Assembly (NCBI GenBank): GCA_943737045.1
Contig: CALSFV010000040.1
Span: 838,896 to 902,895 of the forward strand
Source: Parapristionchus giblindavisi
Taxonomy: Eukaryota; Nematoda; Chromadorea; Rhabditida; Diplogasteridae
Direction: 5' to 3'
DNA length: 64,000 nt
Shown here: piece by piece, positions 28,123 through 38,973 of the stretch
Layout of the letters: each line of letters opens with the position of its first letter
Position numbering within the stretch: the first letter of the stretch is position 1
Position numbers and translations under genes: made by a program
Notes under the pieces: model-generated
Database searches by the model: none
Seen by the model: only the letters and a program-made list of their open reading frames with translations
What the model was told of the DNA's origin: nothing

Positions 28123-31100
28123 TTAAGTCCTTCTATGGGCGCGCTTCTTGCGCGATTGTCTTACAGTATCCGGGCTGTCCGTCCGTGATCGGGCTACGGT
28201 ATCTCGCGAATCCGCGGATACGGCATCTCGCGAATCCGCGGATACGGCATCTCGCGAATCCGCGGATACGGTAGACGATTCTATCGACGATTCGTCCGAT
28301 TCTTCTCGCGAGTCTTCCGCCGCCCATGCGTCTTGCAGCTGATTGAATATGTCGAAGTCGGTTTTCTGTAATATATTTCAATGAACATTTAACACGGATC
28401 TCCTAAGAATGAAAGAAATGTTTCTCTCCGTTTTGGGGGATACTGATAATATATTTGATACTTGACTTAAAAGTTAATAATATTGATAGATTGCATAATA
28501 TTAATAATAAGTTAATTTACACGAATAGGTTGGCATACCCATTAACTGGAAAATTATATGATATTACAAGTTAGGTAATAATGTGTCTTGTGGTACATAC
28601 AATTTTCAAATAGCATATTATTAAGGAATACTTCTTCTCAAATGTTTTCATTCACGGTTACAATCTTTGATATGGCAATGCTTTTTATTGCCGAGGAAGT
28701 CGTATAAAGGAAATGCTATCATTAATATGTTAATGCGGAGATAATATGGCGATATATGCTAACCGGATAACTCTTTTCGGACTCCTCGAGTTGTCGCTGG
28801 CATGCTTCGTGTTTCTCGTAGGCTTTCTGAAATACAGGATAAGGTGTACAGCTGATAGTCTCAACAGGAAATTGACTTAATTTACATAATTTAATTTAAA
28901 TTAATTTATCATACATCAATAAGATGCGACAACATTTGTGCAAATAACAAACAAAATTTGTGCTCCCTTCATTAATTGCGGGTTTTGCTCATTATACTTT
29001 CGCAATTTTATATACATGTCCAAATCCTCTCCTTGTCCAAATTTCTTCATTTAAATCGCATTTTAGTTGTTAAAATATCTTTATGATGAATTATGAATAA
29101 ATTTTAAAAAAAACAACTGTATGCTACTGTTATTGTACATACACTACCGCAGTGTCACCACCAGTTCTAATCGCTAATTATCCCATATTCCCCCTTATGC
29201 CATCAAAGTAAGCGTGAAATCTACCCATAATAACAGCGTAATCATAATCCCATGGTGTGTTTTCTTGTCAACTTAATTACGGCGAGAGGAAAGTTTAACT
29301 CCATTTCCCCCCTGTGGTCAACTTCCCCCGTGGTAATCATATTGAGTGTGTGTGTGATAAAGTGTGGTATACTACGTGAAATGCTTTCGTGTTCTCAAAA
29401 TTGTTTCGCTGGCTTCTCGGGATCTGATTAATAATATTTATAATAATAATAATTATACTAAACACTCCTATAAACAGCAATCAGGAAATCGGGCTATAAT
29501 TCGATAAATTGAAAAAGTTCAATCTCTAGACCAGACTAAACTCTAAATCTACGCTTCGTCAGCAAATCCAACAGGGTTTAGCGCGATTTTTGCCCTTTCT
29601 AGATCTCCAAGAGCTTGTGTACTATAGCTCCGTATGACTCATGGAGCTCGCGCACTTTGACTCCAATTGGACTAACGACCGAAGATCCAACTGCTCATAT
29701 GACTCTACTTTCACGCCAATTGAATACTAAGTGAGTCAGGCTCATCAAGGCAGAAAGTGACTATGATAATAAATGTAATTTGGCTGAACTTGTTGGCTAT
29801 ATTATGTGCATAATGTGTGAGGGAGTAATCGAATTCGTCAAAAATATATACTACTTTATGTAGATATATGTGTGTATGCCACATCTCTCTCGCGATTACC
29901 CGCTAATATGCACAAATTAATGTTGATTGGCTACTCTCGGAATGATTCGAGTGTACATTCGAATCACTACGAGGAGCTACGTGAGCTCTGGGTGCGAGAC
30001 CAAAGAGCTATGCAGTGACAAATTAAGCACTAGTTTCTAGATTCTGATCTAAAGCCCATAATACACCGAGTTTCACCGGCCAATCAAGAGTTAAACATAT
30101 GGCCGAAACAGTGACTCTCGCCCCTTCTAGTTAAAGGGAGCGTAACCTCACTCAATGGTCTCTTCGACGCGCAATGATCTCTCGTTGTTAGAGAACAGAG
30201 AAATAGTGTGCGCAATGAAGAGACCATTGAGTGAGGTAACGCTCCCTTTAACACGAATACATTCCCGTATTTTAATAGGTATGTATGTAGGTATTTAATA
30301 GGTATAATGATCACATATCACGAACTGCAGTTACTTATTTTCGATCCTGCTATATTCGGCTGTAGCTGAGCCGGCTTTCCAAAAAAAAATCATTTCGGAA
30401 CACATGTTATCTGAAGCCCCATGTTGGATTCTACACTGACATAGTGACCGTGAAAGTTATTCTTCGAATCAAACATCCCTAATGCATCTTTTCAACAATT
30501 ATGTAATTACTATTGCATATTACAGTACACGTTATGGACTAATCATATCACCTTATTAGTACATTTCTCTAATATCATAATCAGTCGCTATTATCGGAAT
30601 TTATCCGCTGGTCTTTCGCCATTTAGCAATGAAGATAAATATATGATTAAAGGGAACGTTACCTCTCTCAATGGTCTCTTCATTGTGCACACTATTTCTC
30701 TGTTCTCTAACAACGAGAGAGCATTGCGCGTCGAAGAGACCAATGAGAGAGGTTACGCTCCCTTTAATACGATACATATCAACGAACCTTGATGAGCTTC
30801 TGTAATTCCTTGATGGTTTCGAGATAGTCCGCGGTGCATTCGAATAGGCCGCGAGACATGTACTCCTGTAATTACAGCTTAATTTGCATTTTCCCTCAAA
30901 CCCTCATAAAATAGGCTTTATCTATGGATTTATTTTTTCGCCAACCAAGGATTCAGCGCTTATCTAATATGATGGATAAGGCTGTTTTCATTTCGACGGT
31001 CTCGCTGTTCCGTAATTGCTGACAGGTCACGGATCGTAGAGATCGCAAATCTCATCACTTTACGTATTATGCATTACTCCGCTCCGGGTATTTTTAAAGG

Positions 31101-31498
31101 GAGCGTAACCTCACTCAATGGCCTCTTCATTGCGCAAACTTGAGCGAGGTTACGCTCCCTTTAACATGCGTCGACGGGAGACGGATACGCGCGGTGTACG
31201 CAACGGATTTGAGATTCAAAAATACCGGAGCGCTTAGAGAACGATCTTGGCTAGTTATAGCAACAGTCATTCGACTTCAGTTATTTTTTTAAAAGAAACA
31301 GCGACGAAAGAAACAAAATTAAAGATTGAGAAGAAAATTGTTTACCTTCATAAAGTTGGGTGCAGGCGACCGTTCGTCGGACCTTCCGCTCAGCGTGAAC
31401 TGTATCGACTCGTGCAACAGCACTATGACAGATAGAAGGCGCAGCAGTTCGGAGTGAACGGCAAACCGCATACTTTTTTTGACGAGATCCTTTCTGTC
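28123..31498 (-). CDS. unidentified helical protein with DSR-repeat tail (3' four exons)
   Basis: Exons on the minus strand: 31498-31346, 30865-30788, 28826-28764 and 28365-28123 (stop TAA). All have good acceptors (TGCAG, TACAG, TTCAG, TACAG) and all join in phase 0, giving 178 residues plus stop. The first exon has a hydrophobic helix (ELLRLLSVIVLLHE). The next two are amphipathic and probably coiled (DYLETIKELQKLIK, then KAYEKHEACQRQLEES). The last has DFDIFNQLQDAWAAEDS, an acidic Ser stretch, three VSADSRD repeats and a basic end, RKKRAHRRT. Exons upstream of 31498 were not found with confidence; a minus-strand acceptor near 32442 is one candidate. Introns hold family B elements. I do not recognise the family. 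Confidence 0.75.
28190..28275 (-). repeat. 24-bp coding tandem repeat (VSADSRDA)
   Basis: Three copies of a 24-base unit (read on plus: GATACGGCATCTCGCGAATC plus CGCG) in the last exon of the minus-strand gene. The GC-rich units are nearly identical, so the peptide repeat arose recently. Confidence 0.85.
30131..30251. mobile_element. family B inverted-repeat element
   Basis: TTAAAGGGAGCGTAACCTCA at the left and TGAGGTAACGCTCCCTTTAA at the right, 121 bases. Close match to 25704 and 52535. Confidence 0.9.
30647..30767. mobile_element. family B inverted-repeat element, opposite orientation
   Basis: TTAAAGGGAACGTTACCTCT to GAGGTTACGCTCCCTTTAA. The asymmetric centre (TTCTCTAACAACGAGAGA) is reversed relative to 30131. 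Confidence 0.9.
31094..31164. mobile_element. family B element, internally deleted
   Basis: Both ends intact (TTAAAGGGAGCGTAACCTCA, GAGGTTACGCTCCCTTTAA), but the centre is reduced to CATTGCGCAAACTTGAGC. 71 bases. Confidence 0.85.
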
Positions 31499-31745
31499 CT
31501 GCACGGTGAGTAGATTAGGACAAGCTTCATATTTATTTATTTTTTTATTTATTTATCATACATAAAAAATTGGAATTAACAAGTAAATGAGAGCGTACAT
31601 AGAAAAAGATTAAAACAACGAGAGAGCGAAGGAAACGAGAGAGTAAGGCAACGAGATTTTTCATGACAGGGCGTCAGTGTTATAGTGAAAGAAGGTTATA
31701 GTGTGAATGAAAATTCGTCAGACAAAAGGAACAGTTCAAGACACA

Positions 31746-31948
31746 TCTCGAGATTATTTTACTCTCCGCTCTGGCAACGCTCTTCGTAGACAAAGAAAGC
31801 GAGAGATCATTGCCAGAGCGGAGAGTTTCAAATTAGCTCGGGGTGGGCCTTTAAGGAATGCCCCAGGCTAATTTAAACTCTATCTCCGCTATGACAACAC
31901 TCCCTCATTTGCTCTGTGTGCGAGAGAGCGTGGCCAGAGCAGAGAGCC
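31746..31948. mobile_element. two family A elements side by side
   Basis: The first copy runs about 31746-31854 and ends GGGTGGGCCTTTAA. A second starts with that same TTAA at 31851 (TTAAGGAATGCCCCAGGCTA) and lacks its right end. The shared TTAA suggests one inserted at the other's boundary. Confidence 0.7.
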
Positions 31949-32167
31949 AGAATAAGGACCACGTGCGCAATTAAAGGAGTGGTGCAAACTAATTTGCGCT
32001 CAGGACAACTTCATTGTGTACGAGGGTGCTGTCGAGAAAATTCCATTCTGCACACACGAAAACAAACAATGCCATCACAACAGCGCGTTTCAAAGTATTT
32101 CGTGTTTAAGTTGGAAGTAGTTTTTTTCTTCTAATAGAATGGTTTACAAATATCATTTCGCACAAGG

Positions 32168-32273
32168 CAAAGGAGGGCCAACGCGAGCTAATTTGAAACT
32201 TTCCACACTCTCGTGGACAACGAAAACGAGAGAGTATTGTCGGAGCGGAGAGTTTCAAATTGGTTCATCCCCG
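32168..32273. mobile_element. family A element, degenerate
   Basis: GCGAGCTAATTTGAAACTTT pairs with GGAGAGTTTCAAATTGGTTC. The central part is shortened. Confidence 0.6.
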
Positions 32274-33237
32274 TATAGTGAAATGTAATGAAAGATCCCG
32301 AGGAAGCGAGGGAGGCTGACTGTGGATTAGCTAATCATCACGAGGGTGTGGCTCTAACAAAGCGTGAATCCGACAATAATGTTATTATATAGCGTGCCAG
32401 TCGCACAAACTGATGACGGAATCGTGGGAAACCGGCTGGAATTGTGCGGAACACGAGGTAAGAGAGTGCATCAGCAATAACAACAACGATCACTGATAGT
32501 GGGAATGAACAGCGTCACGGGAATGTGTATTTGTTTATTCGCGATTATTATTTATTTATTTGATTAGCCGAACGCTGTATTGCGAGATCTACATACATAT
32601 TGTACCAAGCGAGCGGAGATAATTGCATTGTTACTCAACCGTGTCATCAATAATCGCTAGCGGTATAATCGCATAACATTAGATCAGTTCGAAGCGTACC
32701 CAGTGTTTTCCGGAAGATACCGTAGTCCATGACCCCGGTTCCTGCATAAACCGCACCAAAACCGAAACCGAAAAAATATATGAGGTCGAAATCCTTCTTC
32801 CATTGCCCAATAGCAACAGGAATTCTGTGATCTCACGTGATGACAAGCGGGGATATGCTCGATTTAAAAAAAAAATTCCGCACACCCCTGATGAAAATGT
32901 ATAAATAAATAAATAAATATTGATTCAACCAAAAATAATTGCACTCAGACATCATTTTAGTTGTAAAATGAGTGAGTACCCACAGGCATTTAGTCGCCCT
33001 CAAGGGATCACAATCAGAAACTTAACGAGAGTATAATAGTACAAAAGAAAAGTTCAAAAGCCAAACGCATACATGAATGCTATATTTGATTATGAGGGCA
33101 ATTTGGGAGAAAGGTCTATTCTCAAAGAGCACTACAGTATGTAAATTGAATAAATTGAGAAAATGATTAATTGAATAGTATACAAATATTACGGTATATT
33201 AGATGATCAAGTCTCATTGAAGCCTGGAGAACATACG
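32274..33237. other. no gene recognised
   Basis: Possible site of upstream exons of the minus-strand gene, but no candidate has both good splice sites and a matching phase. A 68-codon minus frame at 32679-32885 has no recognisable features. A short AAAT tract lies at 32900. Confidence 0.35.
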
Positions 33238-33348
33238 CTCAAAGGCACACCACAAACTAATTTGAAACTCTACGGTCTGGCTTTACTTGTCTGCGAGAGA
33301 GTGTTCCCAGAGCCGAGAACAAAATTCGCTCGGGGAGTGATTCTAAAG
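33238..33348. mobile_element. family A element, degenerate
   Basis: CAAAGGCACACCACAAACTA at the left, AATTCGCTCGGGGAGTGATT at the right. The core is reduced. Confidence 0.6.
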
Positions 33349-33622
33349 AGGGTAAATTGTTCAACAAGACAAGATAAGTTCAAACGTCCAAAAGTTCGGA
33401 AAACTGAGTCATCGGTCAAATATTAAACTTATTAGCTATGATAATAATAATAATAATAATTTATTTATCTTTAACGATAAACAGAGAGGTGAAATAGAAA
33501 GTAAAGGGTGTCGGGTAATGTTGTTAAATGTGTAAATGTCTCTGGACTTTCTCATGTTACTATGCTCATAAAATTGTTTAATACCATTCTACACATAGTC
33601 AAAGCCGTTAAAAATGATTTTC

Positions 33623-33743
33623 TTAAAGGGACAGCCCAACCTAATTTGATAGTCTCCGTTCTGGCCACATTCTCTCACAGACAAAGAAAGCGAGAGAGTG
33701 TTGCCAATGCGGAAAGTAAAATTAGCTTGGGATGTGCCTTTAA
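33623..33743. mobile_element. family A element just left of the LTR element
   Basis: TTAAAGGGACAGCCCAACCT pairs with AGCTTGGGATGTGCCTTTAA. Core CTCCGTTCTGGCCACATTCT. Confidence 0.82.
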
Positions 33744-33788
33744 AATCTGCGATTTTCTTAAATAATCTCAATGAACATATTGTGTATC

Positions 33789-34185
33789 TGTAGCGACTTA
33801 TCGCTACCTTCATTTATAATTAGTTCACTCTGCAAGAATGCTATTCAAATTGGTATAAACCAATTACCAATCATGCATATGATTATCTCACTAGTATATA
33901 AGACCATTCCATCATCAACCACTTCACCTTATCGGTCCGATCCAGAGAGTCGACAATCTCATATTCAATCCCTCAATATCAAGTGATTAAACCCCACACC
34001 CCAATCTCAGTGGTTAAACCCCACACCAACCTGTACGATCCCCAATCATTTGTATTAGAAATAAATATATTAATATATCCTTTGTATTACACACTACCAT
34101 TGTACCAATAAAGGGCAAGGGTAGTTATTCTCCGTTGTATACCATAGTCAGACAACACTCCACACTCCCGAAGGGAGTCGTTACA
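33789..34185 (+). repeat. left LTR (397 bp)
   Basis: TG...CA ends. Contains a TATA-type TATATAAG at 33895-33902 and AATAAA words at about 34060 and 34108, so it can supply promoter and poly(A) signals. A doubled GTGGTTAAACCCCACACC-like segment lies near 33985-34028. Confidence 0.93.
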
Positions 34186-34197
34186 TGGTGCACGGTC
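34186..34197 (+). promoter_or_regulatory. putative primer-binding site
   Basis: TGGTGCACGGTC follows the left LTR directly and begins with TGG, the complement of a tRNA CCA end. I could not assign the tRNA. Confidence 0.5.
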
Positions 34198-34249
34198 AAA
34201 TCATTCATACAAGTCCCGCGTGGCAACAAGCATTCTATCAGCAACCATC

Positions 34250-34395
34250 AATTCACCGCAATTCAAATTCAAATCAAGTATTCAAATCCAAGCATTCAAT
34301 CCACACTCAAGTATTCAAAACCAATTCAATCCTCATTCAAACATTCAAGTCCATCAATTCAATCATTTCAAATCCCTCTATTGAATTTATTTAAT
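34250..34395 (+). repeat. ATTCAA-rich leader of the LTR element
   Basis: The word ATTCAA or TTCAAA occurs over a dozen times between the primer site and the ORF start. It is outside the long frame and could be an RNA packaging or translation-control segment; this is inference. Confidence 0.6.
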
Positions 34396-34405
34396 CTATC
34401 TCATC

Positions 34406-35722
34406 ATGAGTGAGCATAATCACACAACTACTACTCAAAGATCTCAGTCAAATGCGGGTCGAACTAGACCTCCACGTATGCGAGATCTACTATGCCCATC
34501 AATACATATTATCATGAATTCAATTCATGAAACAAATCAAATCATTCCTCGTTTAACGCTACAAATGCATGAGGCTAACAATAAGACCTTTGATGAAATC
34601 AACAAAGTTCGTTGTGAAGTTAGCTTAACAATTCTCGAACTCAAAAAGCTCAGCTATAGTCTCAAATTAATGCCATTATCTCAATCTCTTTCAAATTCAA
34701 TAGAATCAATAAGGAAAGAGAACGTGAGCAGCCTTATCAAATCATCAATCCGTCAATTCAAAAGTATAAAAGAAATGGGTATCAAATCATTATTGCTTGC
34801 TAAACAACTTAAAAGTACGCATAGTAATATTGACCATTATGACACCATCCTTCACATAAATGATAACAGTCACACATATGCACATTCATTTCCTTCACTT
34901 GATATTCAATCATTGGAGGACAATGATCAACCTCAATATCAATCATTCAATAGTATATCTAGTACTATTCATGAAGACGAGACTGATTCAAATAATTTCT
35001 CCGTCAATTCAATCCTCCAGAATGATCTACAACTTCAATCATATGACCCCGGATATATCACTGGTGGCTGTTCTCTATCGGTCTACAACACCGATCAGAC
35101 TATCAATTGTCTTACAATCACAAATAATAGAACTCCTGATAATCATGTCTCATCCCATCAACAGGTAGAACATCACATTGCACTCAATTCAGTTGACAAT
35201 GTTGATTGCCTGACAGAGAATCAATCTCTTCAACAAGAAGATGCAATCATACAGGATCATTTCATGAACACCATCCAGAATACTCATCAAGAGTACATCT
35301 CTCTCACTGATCCATCTCATACTATCAATCCCGTCATTGATTTATCAGAAACTCAATCCAATCATACCCTTGTTAAGAAAGGTGTGATGAGAGAAGATAA
35401 GAGTAAAACCTATAGATCAATCTCTGTCAAATTAGATAACGCTACAAGCTCTCGTACTTTCAAAGATCAAACTCTAGTTCGATTACTAGAGCTAAAAACT
35501 CGTAATCATCACTATCATTCTGATCTAAATATACTTCTCAATGAACTCTCAGATTCACACATATCACTATCATCTCAACATACCCCACCTGTCTCTGTTC
35601 TCGTTGAGGCGGGAGGAAGTCATCCTTCCTCCAAGTTAATCAGTCAAACCAGTAATTATCTACATCCCACTTATTCAATCATCAATTCTTCTTGTTCATA
35701 TTCCAACCAATTACAAATGTGA
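34406..35722 (+). CDS. 438-residue ORF of the LTR element, unknown function
   Basis: An uninterrupted frame filling most of the interior. Residues 1-30 are polar with a basic patch (AGRTRPPRMRD). Residues about 35-145 are helical (MHEANNKTFDEINKVRCEVS; SIRQFKSIKEMGIKSLLLAK). The rest is rich in Ser, Thr, Asn, Gln and His and probably disordered. No CCHC knuckle, no DTG/DSG protease motif, no YxDD. By position it is the Gag slot, and a helical then low-complexity layout would suit a divergent Gag, but homology is not visible. Start: first ATG after the leader, context TCATCATGAGTG. Confidence 0.8.
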   Translation: MSEHNHTTTTQRSQSNAGRTRPPRMRDLLCPSIHIIMNSIHETNQIIPRLTLQMHEANNKTFDEINKVRCEVSLTILELKKLSYSLKLMPLSQSLSNSIESIRKENVSSLIKSSIRQFKSIKEMGIKSLLLAKQLKSTHSNIDHYDTILHINDNSHTYAHSFPSLDIQSLEDNDQPQYQSFNSISSTIHEDETDSNNFSVNSILQNDLQLQSYDPGYITGGCSLSVYNTDQTINCLTITNNRTPDNHVSSHQQVEHHIALNSVDNVDCLTENQSLQQEDAIIQDHFMNTIQNTHQEYISLTDPSHTINPVIDLSETQSNHTLVKKGVMREDKSKTYRSISVKLDNATSSRTFKDQTLVRLLELKTRNHHYHSDLNILLNELSDSHISLSSQHTPPVSVLVEAGGSHPSSKLISQTSNYLHPTYSIINSSCSYSNQLQM

Positions 35723-35967
35723 AAAATCCATCCAATATCAATCTCCCCCCAATGACAAGACTCCCATGTCTCATGCTATTGTACCTGATTACTTCTATAT
35801 CAATTATACTCCTGCTCTATCAATCTCTCCATTTATTCTTATTTATATTTCAGCCTATTTCGAATGTGTACAATCCGTCCGATGCCGATCTACTCGTCAT
35901 GAGAAGACACACCATCTGCCTCTACAATAATTCCCTAAGTCCCCAATTCCTCTTGCTACGCCCGGAG
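35723..35967 (+). other. spacer between LTR ORF and right LTR
   Basis: No long frame in the ORF's phase. In another phase two segments read FQPITNVKNPS and FQPISNVYNPS about 60 residues apart, a decayed duplication. Confidence 0.5.
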
Positions 35968-36357
35968 TGTAGCGACTTATCGCTACCTTCATTTATAATT
36001 AGTTCACTCTGCAAGAATGCTATTCAAATTGGTATAAACCAATTACCAATCATGCATATGATTATCTCACTAGTATATAAGACCATTCCATCATCAACCA
36101 CTTCACCTTATCGGTCCGATCCAGAGAGTCGACAATCTCATATTCAATCCCTCAATATCAAGTGATTAAACCCCACACCCCAATCTCAGTGGTTAAACCC
36201 CACACCAACCTGTACGATCCCCAATCATTTGTATTAGAAATAAATATATTAATATATCCTTTGTATTACACACTACCATTGTACCAATAAAGGGCAAGGG
36301 TAGTTATCCTCCGTTGTATACCATAGTCAGACAACACTCCCGAAGGGAGTCGTTACA
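35968..36357 (+). repeat. right LTR (390 bp)
   Basis: Matches the left LTR from end to end apart from a missing 7-base segment near the 3' end (GACAACACTCCCGAAGG here) and a T-to-C change nearby. Confidence 0.93.
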
Positions 36358-36362
36358 GTATC

Positions 36363-36905
36363 ATCCTTTTTTTACATGATATCTAATAATATTTGTAATA
36401 TAATATGATAATATATATAATAATAATAATATCTAATAATATTCGGAGAGTTGCGTTGTTGAAAGAGGATACAATACCAATACGTATGCGGGAGATTATA
36501 GAACGCATGCTCTGAAAGACACGAGAAAACATTTGATCAGTGAATAACGAACATAACAAGCGAAAGATCTCAATGTCAAATTTCGTGAAGATCAGGATGT
36601 GTGAGTTCAGACCATTCCCATGCCAGTTCGAGGAAACCAATTCGGAAAAATCCGTTGTATTTTTTTGACTTCGGATATAATTTTATGCAATCCCTGTAAA
36701 AATTCAACCGGATTTGTTTCCGCGATCTGAGATCATGAACTTGTAAACTCATTAGAAACATAATAGTTCGTGAACAACGAACAGAAAGCACTCTAATTAC
36801 TATTCGTCCAACAAAATCTATTTCAGCACTCAGCACGGCACATAAAAACAGTAAGATGATGAACAGACAGAATTTGAGAACAATAATCCCACGCACTGGG
36901 AAACT
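36363..36905. other. no gene seen
   Basis: AT-rich, TAATAAT words near 36390-36440. Minus-strand frames of 85 and 106 codons overlap in different phases and look non-coding. Confidence 0.35.
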
Positions 36906-37017
36906 TTAAAGGCACAACCCAAGCTAATTTACTCTCTCTCTCTGGCAATACTCTCGCGTAGATAAAGAAAGCTAGAGAGTGTGGTCAGAGCATAGTGCTT
37001 CAAATGATCTCCATTAA
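36906..37017. mobile_element. family A element
   Basis: TTAAAGGCACAACCCAAGCT at the left. The right arm decays to GTGCTTCAAATGATCTCCAT before TTAA. Confidence 0.65.
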
Positions 37018-37500
37018 AGGCCCTCCACAACACGCAAGAAAAGAAAACAATAGTATTTGTTTCACTAGAATGTGCGACTACGCTCAGAAAGGTAATGGCG
37101 GGAACGAGAGCGGGCGAAGGTGGGGCAACGATGTTGTCGAGGCTCCGCCCATCCACAGAGTGTGTTCCGAATATATATGTATGGAGAGGCGGAGAAGATG
37201 GTTAATGAGAAGCCGGAGAAATATGTGGGCGGAGTCCGTAATTGACAACCGCGAAAAAGCAGTAAGAGATCTTTAAGTGATAACCGCGAATTTGACACAG
37301 GAAGGGCCGGGGACCGTGTAATTACGGCCGCAGCCGGTGATTAGGCTAGCCCGGCAATAAGGAAAGAGACTAGCGAGATCGAAGATCCGGTATGCGGTTT
37401 CAAGAGACATTGCGGGGGTGATGTGGAGGCAGGTGGGTCGGGGGAAAGAAGAAGGAGGCCAAAAGCTAGCCAATTAAGCGAACAAGCTGAAAATGTGTTT
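37018..37500. other. GC-richer island without a clear gene
   Basis: GC and CpG are visibly higher than in the flanks. Purine-rich plus strand (GGCGGAGAAGATGG, GGTCGGGGGAAAGAAG). Minus-strand frames include one with an internal start, MSLETAYRIFDLASLF. It could hold the promoter or first exon of a minus-strand gene, but no splice pattern settles it. Confidence 0.3.
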
Positions 37501-38373
37501 CTCTATATAGTTATCCGAATAGTATCATGAGTGTTTCAACATGGTAGTAGTAGATCAAAAACGAAAAAAAGATATTGGTGGCTAGCTATACAATGAAAAA
37601 CATGAAACAATCAAACTCCATTTAACCAATATTGGGTACATAACAAGCTTAACAGTTTAATAAGTTCCCCTGTTCGCGCTTATATTATACTATAAGTCTG
37701 GCACAGAGAGAGTTCTGGAATTTTTTCACTTAATTTTTTTAAAATTTAAATTTTTTTTAAATAACAAAATGAAAGAACGTCCAAAGATGCGATAGTGTGT
37801 GATCGAGGCTACGCACGGAGAACTACAGTGAGCGCAGAACTTGCGACGATGAGAAAGTGCCACGGTGGCATGGAAAAGAGACCAGAGTTCTAAAGGCGCT
37901 GAAAATATGAAGGAAATAATTGGAAGCCACTGGCATCTAACATTAGATGAAGGAGAGAGAGGCTTAGCGCTAATTTAGAATTGCGTCATCGGATAGAATT
38001 CGATTACAAGGTTTACGCGTCTTCCGAAGCCTTAAAACCAGAAAGTGTCAATATTAGACGTGTGTTTCTGTGGTAGATTGAGCCACATTATTAATGTCTC
38101 ATAGTCTAGCTCAATCATGAAACTGGAGTAACATGACGTCAATTTAATAATGATAGCTTGATGCGGGTTTCAGGTACGCATGATAGTGAAATACACAGAG
38201 AAATAGATTAGGGACACATAAATACAATACCACAACGAGGTAGTAAGGTTGAATTAGATTATGATGATATAACTGTAACTATATCAAATAAATAAATATA
38301 TTATGAATTTCGATCATAGCGAGAGTCTTTTCTGATTCTCTGTTCTCTGGAATTAATGTCCCGCGATAGGGAT
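37501..38373. other. no gene seen
   Basis: AT-rich, no recognisable repeat or coding exon. Confidence 0.4.
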
Positions 38374-38549
38374 TACACTGACAATGAGAGCAAACTTACC
38401 TGGCAAATCGTTATCCCGATACACTTTCCTGTCAAACGATTACCCCAAATGGTGAATTCAGCCGTTGAATAATTCACCATTTGGGGTAATCGTTTGCCAG
38501 GAAAGTTTATCGGGGTAACGATTTGCCAGGCAAGCTTGCTCTCAGTGCA
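38374..38549. mobile_element. family I element (copy 2)
   Basis: TACACTGACAATGAGAGCAA to TTGCTCTCAGTGCA. Arms contain CTGGCAAATCGTTA and ATTACCCCAAATGGTGAATT and their complements. Nearly the same as 52792-52961. Confidence 0.88.
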
Positions 38550-38894
38550 TGGAGAGTAGCATAGTAATATCCTCTCAGCATATCATAGCTAATGACAACT
38601 TTACAATATATGGAGGCACTTTATACCCAGCATACGCAGGTCTAGAACCAGGGCCGAAACACTGGATCGTTTTAGATTTATTATAGCCTTTTTTCTTTAA
38701 TTTACTAATACAACCTAGTTTAAATCTTTCAATTTACTTCTTTCTAATTGATCGCCCAGGCCTGTTTGACAATACGTCGCGCTATGAAGAAACAATTGGA
38801 AAGGTTACATAGTGTATCAATATCAGATGACGAATGTTCAGGTGCATACTACCGATAACACAGGCAGATGTTTCGAATGATTAATAAAATCATT

Positions 38895-38924
38895 CATTCA
38901 TTATTCTTGATTTTAACTGATGGA

Positions 38925-38971
<47 letters not shown>

Positions 38972-38973
38972 AT
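38895..38973 (+). repeat. retroposon-like 3' tail with (AAAT)n
   Basis: TTGATTTTAACTGATGGATA followed by about 12 AAAT units. The same tail lies at 46085-46140 on the minus strand, which suggests a retroposed family ending in AAAT repeats. Confidence 0.65.

Larger units (their letters stand above)
28827..30787 (-). other. long intron of the minus-strand gene
   Basis: About 1.96 kb between two in-phase exons. It holds two family B elements (30131-30251 and 30647-30767) and AT-rich filler. A third B-type element lies in the next intron upstream (31094). Confidence 0.6.
33784..36362 (+). mobile_element. LTR retrotransposon-like element, non-autonomous, with 5-bp target duplication
   Basis: Two near-identical direct repeats (33789-34185 and 35968-36357) start TGTAGCGACTTATCG and end GTCGTTACA. 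They are flanked by the perfect 5-base duplication GTATC at 33784-33788 and 36358-36362. The LTRs differ by a 7-base indel and about one substitution, so insertion was recent. The 1.8-kb interior holds one long frame and no recognisable protease, reverse transcriptase, RNase H or integrase. It must be moved by enzymes from elsewhere. No clear polypurine tract precedes the right LTR. Confidence 0.93.
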
